Positions 8,127 through 19,090 of a stretch of 64,000 nucleotides of DNA are shown here, in pieces. The stretch comes from Colocasia esculenta (lineage: Eukaryota; Streptophyta; Magnoliopsida; Alismatales; Araceae). The number at the start of each line of letters is the position of its first letter. Position 1 is the stretch's first letter. Position numbers and translations under genes: made by a program. Where the stretch lies: positions 71,992,206 through 72,056,205 of the forward strand of contig CM024758.1 of assembly GCA_014218235.1 (NCBI GenBank). The letters run 5' to 3'. The notes under the pieces are model-generated. The model was not told the origin of the DNA, searched no databases, and saw nothing but the letters and a program-made list of their open reading frames with translations.

Positions 8127-11100
8127 TGTCACGTCCCGAGAATTACGCAGCGGATATTAGTTCGAATAATTCGAGTCGATATTCCGAGACGTGGACAGTC
8201 GGCAAATAAGCCTCTAGCTAGCACGCGCTAAATGTGTATCAACACAAACATCATAATAGGGCCAAATGTTGAACTCAATAAATTGTATTCAAATCTCATA
8301 TTTGTCTCAGATAAACTAATACATGACTAAGACTCAATTAAAGCAAAAGTACATAATACCTCACTTCCTACTACATTGTTCTAACACTCACAATAAACTA
8401 ACTATAGATAGACTCATGTTTGGAACGCTCTTCACTCGGACGCATTCCCTTCCTCGACTTGCTCTTCCTCTTGAACTTCATAGTCACCTAGATTGGGTAA
8501 AAGTAGGGGATGAGCAAACTAGCCCAGTAGGATTTATATCTCAATGTGCGGGCAATGATATAAGTGATTAACATTTTAGAACTAGGTAAGTACGATGAAC
8601 GATATGCAAGTACGAACAAAACTCATTAAAACATGATATATAAAACAAGCTGGATAGAGTGAACAAGACAGAATAAGAATTTTGAACAAGATGTAAAAAA
8701 AAAACTAGCAATAGATCACTTTGCACACGCACGCAAGATTTCACTTGAGTCAAAAGTTTTCAAGAAAGCAAGATATCACTAGTTGCAATAAATGCAGGAT
8801 GGCCATATCACGCAAGCAAGCAAGCAAGATTGCACAAGCACATTCAAGTAACACTAATCAGGCACGTAGATACCAATGTACACCAGAAAAAGATCCATCA
8901 AGAATGTACACCAGGACACGTGTATGTGGTTATGTATCTAACATTCAACAAGCAAGAAAGTACTCCCAGCGCAGATGCAACGCCAGTAATCATTATATCC
9001 CATGGTTAACAGTATATTTATGACTCTCCGTCATTGGGGCTAGACTAGAGCCCTTGGACACACTCCGTGCCCTGTCAGCCATCTCATGTAAAATTTCAAA
9101 TGAAGATATCCACAGTCATTAATAATGGCCAATGAGAGTTTCATATGTAAGCATGTATAATGTCATGTTCATGATGATGATAAGAAGAATAAGTTGAACA
9201 TGATTCCATGAGGACAACAGTCAAGAGGTAAATTCGACAACTGAACGATAAGATTTACAATTTAGTTCAATCTTTACATTGATAGCTTTAGTCTAGATGG
9301 CAATTCACACTCACGAGAAGGAGAAGAGAAAGAAGTGCACGCCCTAGATGTGTAAGTGTGTAGAAATGCACATGTGTAATTTCACAATCCGTCGGTCTAC
9401 AAACTCTCGGAAAAAACACTTATCATGATGGCATGAAATGGACAATGCATTTAACTACATGGGTTTACAAGATTTTAAGATAAAATTTATCACTTTAAGC
9501 AAGCTAGAATGGTAACCAGAGTAAATCACAAGTTCATGTATGATCATATCATTAAGAAAGCAATTAGAATTATATTCATGTAATTAAGGATTTTGCAATG
9601 GGTTAAACACTTTTAAGCCATTAAATAGACATTATGTAATGAAAAGAATCAAAATATGCAATATCTGGTGAAGGTAGTGTCGACACAATCCATGCTGGTG
9701 TCGACACTAAGCTTCAAACACAAAGCAGAAACATGACAAAATGGTCAGGTAGTGTCAACACTAGTTCAAGTAGTGTCGACACTAGAGCCAAGTTCCAGAA
9801 GACCTTCTGGAAAACATGAGACAGGTGTCGACAATAGATAGGGTAGTGTCGACACTAGATCAGTTTCCCAGAACTTCCTGGGTGAAAACTGGGACAGTGT
9901 GTCGACACTAGATGGGCATGTCGACACTAGATGGGTTTCCCAGAACACTTCCTGGGCTGTTTGGGACAGGGTGTCGACACTAGATGGGGTAGTGTCGACA
10001 CTAGAGGGCTTCCCAGAACACTCTCTGGGCTGCCTTGGGACAGTGTGTCGACACTAGATGGGGTAGTGTCGACACTAGAGGGCTTTCATGACAAAATTTA
10101 TGGTCAAGTGTGACCTGAAAACATGTCTCATGCAATGATTCACTTACCTATCTTATAACTCTCTAACTAATGACATTTAGACAAAATGTTCAACACGAAA
10201 GATGACGAAGACAACTAGTAGAAGAACTTTGATGTTGTGGGTTTGATCAAATTCAGTCTCGAATCCCGAGAAATATATGAAGAACAGAAAGTCAAGTGTA
10301 GCCCGAAATCACAGTATCATGCAGTGACTCTATTCCACGCCTGTAACTCTCTAGCCAAGGATTTTTGGACAAAACGTCCAACATAAAAGATGATCGTGAC
10401 TCCAATTAGAAAAAACTTTGTGAAGGAAGTGCGGTCAAATTCAGTCTCGAATCACGTGCATAATAAGAAGAACGGGAAAAAACCTAACATGCGCGACTTT
10501 GGAAAAACACTTATAACTCAAAACATACTCATTAGAATTCGATGAAACCAGTGGGAAAAGAAAGCTAACTTGATGCTCTACACATTGGGATAGGATATAT
10601 TAAGTTTGGCCCAAGAAAACCTACCTTCTGGGTTGAAGAAATCTCATTTTTCCAGAAAACCCGAGTTCAGACACTCGGAGGAAAACGCTTACTGCTCCGT
10701 GAATACTGCATGGAATTTGAGAATTTCACTTGGGTTAGAACGTAGCCTTGACCCTATTTCCAGGGTTATAAGCCTTGCTAGGTTTGGTTTAGGTTTGACT
10801 TACCTTTGGTCGACTTCAAGATGATGGTCTGTGCAGGTCGCAGCAGACGAAACAGGCGAAGAAGAACGCCTTGGTGTGGATGATCTCCTGCTCCCCAGCC
10901 ACCAAGAACTTCTCCACACGACCCCAGCAAGTTCTAAAACTCGTTCCTAGGTTTTGGTGTAGAGTACTTAAGCAACCATGGTGTTTAGGAGTCCTATTAT
11001 AACTAGGAAAGCTAAGCTGCGGTTTTGACATGGCAGTTTCCTATTTTTTTTTAGGATTCTTTCCTCCCTTAGAGTGTGTGAGGCTTTAGGAGACCTTCCA

Positions 11101-11358
11101 CCATAGATAGGCACGAATTTGGGTTGCCAAGAATGCAAGATTGCATCCCAATTCAACTCAAATCAAATTACCTCTTTCAATTCGCCTATTTAGAGTTACG
11201 AATTTTCATGCATTCTCTAGCTTTATTTGATTATTGGGCCAATTGATGTCCATTGACCCGCTTATGATATTGGGTCATTAATATATAATGTTGGAGGTCC
11301 CTCCGACATTTTTATTAAATTTGATTTCTTTATATATTAAAATTTCCGGGGTGCTACA
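8127..11358 (-). repeat. Gy2 3' LTR (3.2 kb)
   Basis: On the minus strand it begins TGTAGCACCCCGG next to the polypurine tract and ends GGGACGTGACA. The first 1.85 kb in plus coordinates is repeated almost exactly from 16031. A TATA-like TTAATATATCC lies near 10591 on the minus strand, about 0.77 kb into the LTR, the same depth as in Gy1. The palindromic array at 9672-10085 is thus in the likely transcribed part. No gene was seen in it; the small open frames are chance. Confidence 0.9.
9672..10085. repeat. Gy2 LTR array of GTGTCGACAC palindromes
   Basis: About a dozen copies of the self-complementary decamer GTGTCGACAC or one-base variants occur in 410 bases, usually extended to AGTGTCGACACTAG. 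The first two start at 9677 and 9698. In the right half they form a unit of roughly 85 bases: two decamers 25 bases apart, then CCCAGAA...CTGGG arms and a GGGACAG lead-in. The same array with the same lead-in is found in the Copia Cop3 LTR. Confidence 0.92.
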
Positions 11359-12880
11359 CCTCCCCCACTTAAGAGAATTTGGTCCCCAAATTCATGTACA
11401 GCAAGTGATTTTACAAGTGAGGTGTACTTACTTGTGAATAGCTCCGGAAATCTTTTGCGCATTGCTTCCTCGGTTTCCCACGTGTCGTCCTCATCCATGC
11501 GTTGATTCCATCTAACCCTTACTAGTGGGATAACTTGTTCCTTAGTTGGCGCAGTTCCGGTCCACAATCTTAATTGGCTTCTCTTGATATGTTCCATTTG
11601 TTGAATTCCAGAAGCTCATATTCTATGACATGCCATGGATCTCGTACATACTTTTTCAACATGGATATGTGGAACACATTGTGTATTCCATCCATTTTGG
11701 GTGGTAAAGCGAGACAATATGCCACTTCGCCGACTCTTTCAAGGATTTCGAAAGGCCCGACAAACCTTGGTGACAACTTGCCTTTAATGCCAAAACGTCT
11801 GATCCCACGGCCTGGTGACACTTTCAAGAATACATGCGACCCACCTGAAATTCCAGATCTCTTCTTCTATTATCTGCATATGCCTTTTGTCTTTGCTGCG
11901 CCACTGCCATTCTTTCTCTGATAAGCTTCACCTTCTCTGTGGTTTCCCTTATCATCTCTGGTCCTAACATTTGTTTTTCGCCAACCTCATACCAGCATAT
12001 TGGAGATCGGCAACTTCTGCCATAAAGTGCTTCAAATGGTGCCATCTGAATGCTAGCTTGATAGCTATTATTGTAGGCGAACTCCACAAGAGGTAAGTGT
12101 TCATGCCAGCTCCCTCCAAAATCTAGGACACATGCTCTGAGCATATCTTCAATTACCTGGTTGGTTTCTCCGTCTGTCCATCTGTTTGTGATGGAAAGCC
12201 GTGCTAAAATTTAGTTTAGATCCCAGGAATAATGCAGTCCTTTCCAAAAGTGGGATGTAAACCTGGGGTCTCTATCAGACACGATAGACACCGGTACTCC
12301 ATGTAATCTGACTATTTCCTTCACATACAATGCAGCCAGAACATCTATTGACCACTTTCTTTACTGGCAAGAAGTGAGCTGACTTGGTTAAGCGGTCGAC
12401 TATAACCCAGATACCATCGAATCCACCTCTAGATTTAGGTAATCCGAAAATAAAATCCATCCCTATACCTTCCCATTTCCATGCCGGAATTTCTAGGGGT
12501 TTGAGTTTACCTGCGGGTCGTAAGTGTTCTGCCTTGACCCTTTGACATGTTAAGCATCGGGCGACATACTCCGCCACCTCTCTCTTCATATTAGGCCACC
12601 AGAAGCTTCTTTTCAATCCTGATACATTTTGGTAGTTCCAGGATGAATAGTATATCTGGTCTTGTGAGCCTCGTCCATAATCATTTTCTTTGTTTCTGCA
12701 TGGTCGGTACACAGACTCGATCCGGAACAATAGCCTTCCATCTTCAGTTAATGAGAAATCTGGCCTCTGGTCCAGATTAGTCTTAATCTCCACAACTATA
12801 GGGTCATTGTCTTGGAGGTGTGTGTGATCCTCCAATAGTGTGGGCTGTGCTCTAACACTTGCAACAAAGCATCCCTTCAC
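11337..12880 (-). pseudogene. Gy2 integrase with chromodomain-like tail
   Basis: Integrase inserts the cDNA copy into chromatin. The N-terminal zinc-binding part is seen as FWWPNMKREVAEYV followed by CLTCQRVKAEH. The catalytic core has MDFIFGLPKS (first Asp), a shifted SDRDPRFTS (second Asp, about 12265) and a shifted TDGQTE (Glu, about 12170). The C-terminal part has [12 protein letters not shown] and [13 protein letters not shown]. Downstream the frame 11597-11337 reads VRVRWNQRMDEDDTWETEE, the aromatic and acidic core of a Tekay chromodomain. At least three frame changes are needed to join these blocks, so no full-length protein is encoded as read. Confidence 0.88.
11359..11371 (-). other. 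Gy2 polypurine tract
   Basis: On the minus strand TAAGTGGGGGAGG directly precedes the LTR start TGTAGCACC. It is the usual RNase H-resistant primer for plus-strand synthesis and fixes the LTR boundary. Confidence 0.88.
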
Positions 12881-12917
12881 TTGATGTCTGCATCAATGTT
12901 TAACTTGGCGAAGTCTT

Positions 12918-13330
12918 CTAATAACCTCCATTCACCCACCATGAGACTAGACAAGGTAGCCATCGGCTTCCTGCTAAGAGCATCTGCCACGGAATGCTTT
13001 TCCTGGATGATATTAATAGAGAAGTCGAAGTCCTTGAGATACTCCAACCACCTCCGTTGCTCATATTCAAGTCCTGCTGAGAAAACAGATATTTCAAGCT
13101 TTTATGGTCAGAAAACACAATGAATTTCTCACCATATAGATAATGACGCCATATCTTCAAGGCGAAGACTACAACAGCTAGCTCCAGATCATGTACGGGA
13201 TAATTGTCCTCATGCTTCTTCAATTGTCTGGATGCGTAGCATACAACTTTCCTTCTTGCATCAGCACACAGCCAAGGCTGATCCCGGATGCATCGGTGTA
13301 TACTTCAAAACTACCCCCGGCAATTGGCAA
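12918..13330 (-). pseudogene. Gy2 RNase H
   Basis: The frame 13223-12918 has [19 protein letters not shown] and [18 protein letters not shown], conserved in the Ty3/Gypsy RNase H that removes template RNA during reverse transcription. The first catalytic Asp region lies just upstream in another frame (plus-strand bases 13240-13310). The frame shifts again after DLN. Confidence 0.82.
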
Positions 13331-13332
13331 GG

Positions 13333-14250
13333 TTAGTACGGGTGCTGAGGTAAGGGTTCTTTCAATCCTGAAGCTTTCTTCACATTCATCAGTCCATGCG
13401 AATGGATTCTCCTTCCTGGTAGCCTGGTCATTGGTACAGCTATCTTTGAGAAATCTTTAATGAAGCGACGATAGTAACCGGCTAACCCCAGAAAACTTCT
13501 GATCTCCGACAAGTTGTCGGCCTTTCCCATTCTTTAACGCCTCCACTTGGATGGATCTACAGAGATTCCCTCCTTGGATATGATGTGACCAAGGAAAGAT
13601 ACTTCCTCCATCCAGAATTCACACTTACTAAGTTTAGCATAAAGTTGGTTATCTTTGAGCACTTGCAGAGCAACCTTCAAGTGTTCCTCATGTTCTTATT
13701 TAGATTTGGAGTAAATAAGGATGTCATCAATGAACACCACTATGAACTGGTCCAAGTAGGGCCTATAATATTGTTCATAAGTTGCATGAAAGCCGCTGGA
13801 GCATTGGTTAATCCGAACGGCATGACCACGAACTCATAGTGACCATACCTACTCCGGAATGCAGATTTGTGAATATCCTCTTCCTTTATCCTTAGTTGAT
13901 GGTAGCCAGATCTTAGATCTATCTTGGAGAAATATTGTGCGCCAGAAATCTGGTCAAACAGTTCATCGATGCGGGGCAGTGGATACTTGTTTTTTATTGT
14001 CAACTGGTTCAACTAACGGTAGTCAATGCAAAGCCTCATTGATCCGTCCTTCTTTCTGACGAATAGTACTGGCGCTCCCCGGGGATGTACTAGGCCTGAT
14101 AAAACCTTGATCTAGCAGTTCTTGGATCTGTCTCTTCAACTCCTGCAATTCAATAGGGGACATGCGATACGGGGCCTTTGAAACAGGGGCTGCCCCAGGG
14201 AGTAACTCAATGGTGAAATTTACCTCCCGCTCAGGTGGTATACCAGGCAA
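13333..14250 (-). pseudogene. Gy2 reverse transcriptase
   Basis: Blocks in order: [19 protein letters not shown] and [13 protein letters not shown] (14250-14023), then [26 protein letters not shown] and [15 protein letters not shown] (14012-13740), then the catalytic FIDD box within VVFIDDILIYSK (about 13740-13711), then IRSFLGLAGYYRRFIKDF of the thumb (13530-13333). All catalytic Asp residues are present. Frame changes occur between the blocks, including one after RPSTSPG where the sequence encoding WGAPV is disturbed. Confidence 0.9.
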
Positions 14251-14335
14251 TTCCTCAGGAAATACATCAGGATATTCCCTGGCTATTGGAATGTCTTCTA
14301 AGGTCGTTTCCTCTTTTCAGTAGCCAAGACATAAA

Positions 14336-15189
14336 CTAGGAAAGCATCACAACCCTGTTGATCAGCTTAGAAGCCTTCAAGGAGGATATCAAGATAGGGT
14401 GTTTGTGATAATGGGTGCCAAGTAGTGATAGAGTTGGAAGGTTTGATCTTTTAAAAGTGACCCTCCTATGGCGACAGTTTACATCGGCATCATATTTAAC
14501 TAGCCAATCGACACCCAGAATGGCATCATAACCTTCATGTCTAAACATATAAGGTCTGCAGGGAGATTGTGTCCTCCAATTATGGTTTCACACTTTGGCA
14601 AGTAGTGAGTGAGTTCAGATTCTGAGCCTAGTGGAGAGGCTACAATGATCTTGGATTTCAAGGGTACAGGTTTGACAGGTAAAGTTGCAGCAAATGTGGT
14701 GGAAATAAAAGAATATGCAGCTCCCGTATCAATAAGTACAAATGCAGGTTGAGAGTGTATGGAAATGGTACCTTCCACCATACCCCCTTCCTCGGGTAGG
14801 TCAGCTTCTATGACAGCATTAAGGCGTCCTTGACGCCGTGGTGCATTCTGAGCTCTGCCTGGTTGGTCCTTCATCATTGGACAGTCAGGAATACGGTGGT
14901 CACGACCACCACATCTCAAGCATGCCCCGAGCTTCTTCCAGCATTCTTCAGCTCGGTGTCCCGGTTTATCACAAAATTTGCAGTTTTCAGACGACTGCCT
15001 ACCTTCCACTTTGACTCTTTTATCTCCCGCCGCATCTCTTGCAGCAATTGGCCTCTTGTTATTGCTGTTGAAGTTGTTATTGTTGCTACGAAACGTTGGA
15101 ACAGTGTTAGGTGCTCCCTTCTTGACAAAGACCGGCTTAGAGTTGTCCTTGCCCCTCATGCCGTCCACCTTGGCCATGGTGTCCTCCAC
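14336..15189 (-). pseudogene. Gy2 Gag zinc knuckles and aspartic protease
   Basis: A 229-codon frame (15189-14500) carries the Gag tail with two CCHC knuckles, CKFCDKPGHRAEEC and CLRCGGRDHRIPDC, then the protease active site FVLIDTGAAYSFIS. The downstream frame (14548-14336) has YDAILGVDWLVKYDA, the conserved C-terminal protease block. The protease cuts the Gag-Pol precursor. The DTG triad is intact. One frameshift near 14520 separates the two protease halves. Confidence 0.9.
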
Positions 15190-15796
15190 TAGCTGAGCTC
15201 TTTGACCATCTCAGTGAAAGTTTGAATGTTGTGTGGTCCGAGCCTTTCAATGAACACGGGCCTGAGTCCATCCATGAAACGGTTGGCCTTCAGTCTATCA
15301 GTTCCCACCAGATGTGGGGCATACACAGCAAGACGTGCGAACTGAGCCTCATACTCAGCCACAGACATGTTCTTTTGTTTTAGTGCAGCAAACTCTGCTG
15401 CCTTCTTCTCCTTCACTCTCTCAGAGAAATATTTCCCCGGAATATCTCCAGGAATCCGGCCCACTCTAGTTCAGCTATATTAGGCAGATGGCCGAAGTGG
15501 CCTTCCACCAAGCTCGGGCATCTTTAGTAAATTGGAAAGTGGCCAGTACCACTTTCTCTCTATTAGTGCATTGCATAACCTGGAAAATCCTTTCCATCTC
15601 CTCTTGCCAGTTCTCTGCCTCGTCCGGATCTGGGGATCCAGAGAAACGAGGAGGGTTTAAACTCCTAAAATTCCGGTGCAGATCACCGGCTCCATTCTTG
15701 CAGCTCAGCCTGATTCCCAGCCTGAACCACATTTTGTAATGCCTGAGTCAATCCAGCCACGGTTTCCTGCATCGCTTGCCATTGGTTACGAGCCAT
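15189..15796 (-). pseudogene. Gy2 Gag N-terminal and core
   Basis: The start codon is placed at 15796-15794 (MARNQWQAMQE), which aligns with the start of the intact Gy1 Gag. The core is seen as NPPRFSGSPDPDEAENW and WWKATSA (15732-15475), then ERVKEKKAAEFAALKQ and AQFARLAVYAPHLV (15464-15189). Frameshifts near 15680 and 15470 split it in three. The 210-base leader up to the primer site holds nothing recognisable. Confidence 0.88.
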
Positions 15797-16012
15797 TGCA
15801 GTTGAGTAAGAGAGTTATGAGGTTCCTGAGAAAAGGATGGAAACCAATTAATGTCTCTCGATACATTATAAAAGTCAATGGGTAAGAGTGTTTTATTTCT
15901 TTCTGACACATTCCCAGTCTCCCATTCTCACCAGGTATCATATTTAATTTCCATGACCTAGGTTCCATAGGTATCTCCTATTCCTGAGACATATCCTATT
16001 TGGTGTTCCTAG

Positions 16013-16024
16013 GCTCTGATACCA
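16013..16024 (-). other. Gy2 primer binding site (initiator tRNA-Met)
   Basis: The minus strand reads TGGTATCAGAGC, a perfect complement to the 3' end of plant initiator tRNA-Met. It lies six bases from the LTR end at 16031. Confidence 0.92.
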
Positions 16025-16030
16025 CTAAAC

Positions 16031-17897
16031 TGTCACGTCCCGAGAATTACGCAGCGGATATTAGTTCGAATAATTCGAGTCGATATTCCGAGACGTGGAC
16101 AGTCGGCAAATAAGCCTCTAGCTAGCACACGCTAAATGTGTATCAACACAACATCATAATAGGGCCCAAATGTTGAACTCAATATAAATTGTATTCAATC
16201 TCATATTTGTCTCAGATAAACTAATACATGACTAAGACTCAATTAAAGCAAAAGTACATAATACCTCACTTCCTACTACATTGTTCTAACACTCACAATA
16301 AACTAACTATAGATAGACTCATGTTTGGAACGCTCTTCACTCGGACGCATTCCCTTCCTCGACTTGCTCTTCCTCTTGAACTTCATAGTCACCTAGATTG
16401 GGTAAAAGTAGGGGATGAGCAAACTAGCCCAGTAGGATTTATATCTCAATGTGCGGGTAATGATATAAGTGATTAACATTTTAGAACTAGGCAAGTACGA
16501 TGAATGATGCAAGTACGAACAAAACTCATTAAAACATGATATATAAAACAAGCTGGATAGAGTGAACAAGACAGAATAAGAATTTTGAATAAGATGTCAA
16601 AAAAAACTAGCAATAGATCACTTTGCACAAGCATGCAAGATTTCACTTGAGTCAAAAATTTTTCAAGAAAGCAAGATATCACTAGTTGCAATAAATGCAG
16701 GATGGCCATATCACGCAAGCAAGCAAGCAAGATTGCACAAGCACGTTCAAGTAACACTAATCAGGCACGTAGACACCAATGTACACTAAGAAAAGATCCA
16801 TCAAGAATGTACACCAGGACACGTGTATGTGGTTATGTATCTAACATTCAACAAGCAAGAAAGTACTCCCAGCGCAGATGCAACGCCAGTAATCATTATA
16901 CCCCATGGTTAACAGTATATTTATGACTCTCCGTCATTGGGGCTAGACTGGAGCCCTTGGACACAATCCGTGCCCTGTCAGCCATCTCATGTAAAATTTC
17001 AAATGAAGATACCCACAGTCATTAATAATGGCCAATGAGAGTTTCAATATGTAAGCATGTATAATGTCATGTTCATGATGATGATAAGAAGAATAAGTTG
17101 AACATGATTCCATGAGGACAATAGTCAAGAGGTAAATTCGACAACTGAACGATAAGATTTACAATTTAGTTCAATCTTTACATTGATAGCTTAGTCTAGA
17201 TGGCAATTCACACTCACGAGAAGGAGAAGAGAAAGAAGTGCCACGCCCTAGATGTGTAAGTGTGTAGAAATGCACATGTGTAATTTCACAATCCGTCGGT
17301 CTCCAAACTCTCGGAAAAACACTTATCATGATGGCATGAAATGGACAATGCATTTAACTACAATGAGTTTACAAGATTTTAAGATAAAATTTATCACTTT
17401 AAGCAAGCTAGAATGGTAACCAGAGTAAATCACAAGTCTCATGTATGATCATATCATTAAAAAAGCAATTAGAATAATATTCATGTAATTAAGGATTTTG
17501 CAATGGGTTAAACACTTTTAAGCCATTAAATAGACATTATGTAATGAAAAGAATCAAAATATGCAATATCTGGTGAAGGTAGTGTCGACACAATCATGCT
17601 GGTGTCGACACTATGCTTCAAACACAAAGCAGAAACATGACAAAATGGTCAGGTAGTGTCGACACTAGTTCAAGTAGTGTCGACAGTAGAGCCAGGTTCC
17701 AGAGACCTTCTGGAAAACATGGGACAATGTGTCGACACTAGATAGGGTAGTGTCGACACTAGATCAGTTTCCCAGAACTTCCTGGGTAAAAACTGGGACA
17801 GTGTGTCGACACTAGATGGGACAGTGTCGACACTAGATGGGTTTCCCAGAACACTTCCTGGGCTGTTTGGGATAGGGTGTCGACACTAGATGAGGTA
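16031..17897 (-). repeat. Gy2 5' LTR, incomplete, ends in assembly gap
   Basis: It is nearly identical to 8127-9980, with occasional single-base indels and substitutions. It contains its own copy of the GTGTCGACAC array from about 17576 and breaks off inside that array at 17897, where the Ns begin. Confidence 0.92.
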
Positions 17898-17997
17898 NNN
17901 NNNNNNNNNNNNNNNNNNNNNNNNNNNNNNNNNNNNNNNNNNNNNNNNNNNNNNNNNNNNNNNNNNNNNNNNNNNNNNNNNNNNNNNNNNNNNNNNN
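17898..17997. other. Assembly gap of 100 N
   Basis: Exactly 100 Ns, the conventional size for a gap of unknown length. It falls inside the Gy2 palindromic array. On its left is Gy2 LTR and on its right is Gy3 reverse transcriptase. The rest of the Gy2 LTR, the rest of the Gy1 LTR, and the 3' part of Gy3 would all be expected here. Confidence 0.97.
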
Positions 17998-18076
17998 CAG
18001 TAAAGACCACAATGAATGATCAAGATACGGGTGAATATCATGTTCATCAAATTCATGAATGATGTCGGTGCATTGG

Positions 18077-18399
18077 TTAGCCCAACGGCATAACCACAAA
18101 CTCATAATGTCTATATCTGGTCCTGAAAGCTGTCTTGTCAATGTCTTCTTCCTTAATCCTCAGCTGATGATACCCTGACCTCAAATCAATCTTGGAAAAA
18201 CACTCTGGCTGATGAAGCTGATCAAAACAATCATCTATTCTGGGAAGCGAATACTTATTCTTAATGGTAACCTTATTCAATTGCCTGTAATGAATACACA
18301 TTCTCAAACTACCATCTTTCTTTTAACAAACAACACTAGTGCTCCCCATGGTGAATGACTGGGCCTGATAAATCCATTCTCTAACAGCTCCTCAATTGC
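18077..18399 (-). pseudogene. Gy3 reverse transcriptase, palm part
   Basis: The frame 18307-18077 reads [51 protein letters not shown] and YEFVVMPLG, the central conserved blocks of Gypsy reverse transcriptase. The catalytic YxDD box should follow to the left but falls in the gap. Bases 18310-18399 carry the upstream block ([15 protein letters not shown] region) with a frame change. Confidence 0.85.
18395..18399. other. Target duplication, left copy (ATTGC)
   Basis: The five bases before the solo LTR read ATTGC; the five after it (20535-20539) read AATGC. Removing the LTR and one copy restores a continuous Gypsy coding region that aligns with the same region in Gy2. Confidence 0.7.
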
Positions 18400-18659
18400 T
18401 GTTGAGCAACTACCCCTAAGAAAATCTAAGATTTGAAGATATAGCATATATCATGTTTTGCTATAACAAAATATTTAAATAGACTATCTATAAAATAAAT
18501 GTATCTCAAAATATATATGCATACAACTGTGTGATAAACTTCATCGCCAAAATTTTCTAAGTCCACAGACTCTCAGTACATCATACTGTATCCGACTTCA
18601 GACTCCGACAGTTGATTCTGACTCCTTAAGAATCGAAGTCAAAACCATCCTGAAATTTT

Positions 18660-19090
18660 TCTAAGTCCATGCAGCTATACATGATTCGACTGTTCACTTC
18701 GGCTCATACAGTCGAATGCTTCTTAAAAGTTAAACTCATCATTCGACTATCAACTTCGGCTTATACAGTCGAATGCTTCTTAAATGTTAAACTCATCATT
18801 AGACTATCAACTTCGGCTATACAGTCGAATGCTTAAACTCATCATTCGACTATCAACTTCGGCTTATACAGTCGAATGCTTCTTAAAAGTTAAACTCATG
18901 ATTCGACTGTTCACTTCGACTCTTACAGTCGAATGTTTTAGAAATCAATCTCAGTATCTGACTGCTAAAGTCGAATTATCTTATTACCTAAGAAGTCGAA
19001 TCATTCTATTTCCACTCCGATTTCTATATTCGAATTGCAATCTTTCTTGAAGTCGAATTACTACTTCTACAGTCGAATTGCATGTTCTTA
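18660..19090. repeat. Hairpin array ATTCGACTGT / ACAGTCGAAT in the solo LTR
   Basis: Units of about 65 bases contain ATTCGACT and its complement. Two are perfect hairpins with 10-bp arms and a 14-base loop: arms 18684-18693 with 18708-18717, and 18901-18910 with 18925-18934. Others are one-base variants. Single GTCGAATT motifs follow to 19090. The array is about 0.7-1.1 kb upstream of the TATA box, in U3. Confidence 0.9.

Larger units (their letters stand above)
8127..17897 (-). mobile_element. Gy2: Gypsy (Tekay-like chromovirus) element, 5' LTR cut by gap
   Basis: The element lies on the minus strand. Its 3' LTR is 8127-11358, the polypurine tract follows at 11359-11371, gag-pol runs from 15796 down to about 11340, the primer site is at 16013-16024 and the 5' LTR starts at 16031. 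The 5' LTR breaks off in the N gap at 17898, about 1.4 kb short of the length of the other LTR. Domain order gag-protease-RT-RNase H-integrase is that of Gypsy. The C-terminal chromodomain-like tail places it among chromoviruses. Most domains are present but spread over several frames. It has inserted into the Gy1 3' LTR. Confidence 0.9.

Noticed and set aside
9672..10085. CRISPR-like array of GTGTCGACAC with spacers
   Set aside because: The repeat is only ten bases, spacers are themselves repeated, there are no cas genes, and it lies in plant LTRs.
17759..18141. Open frames spanning the N gap
   Set aside because: Their middle is undefined sequence; the flanks belong to two different elements.
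18684..18717. Hairpin as a microRNA precursor
   Set aside because: Arms are only 10 bp and the unit is tandemly repeated with neighbours, unlike a plant miRNA stem.
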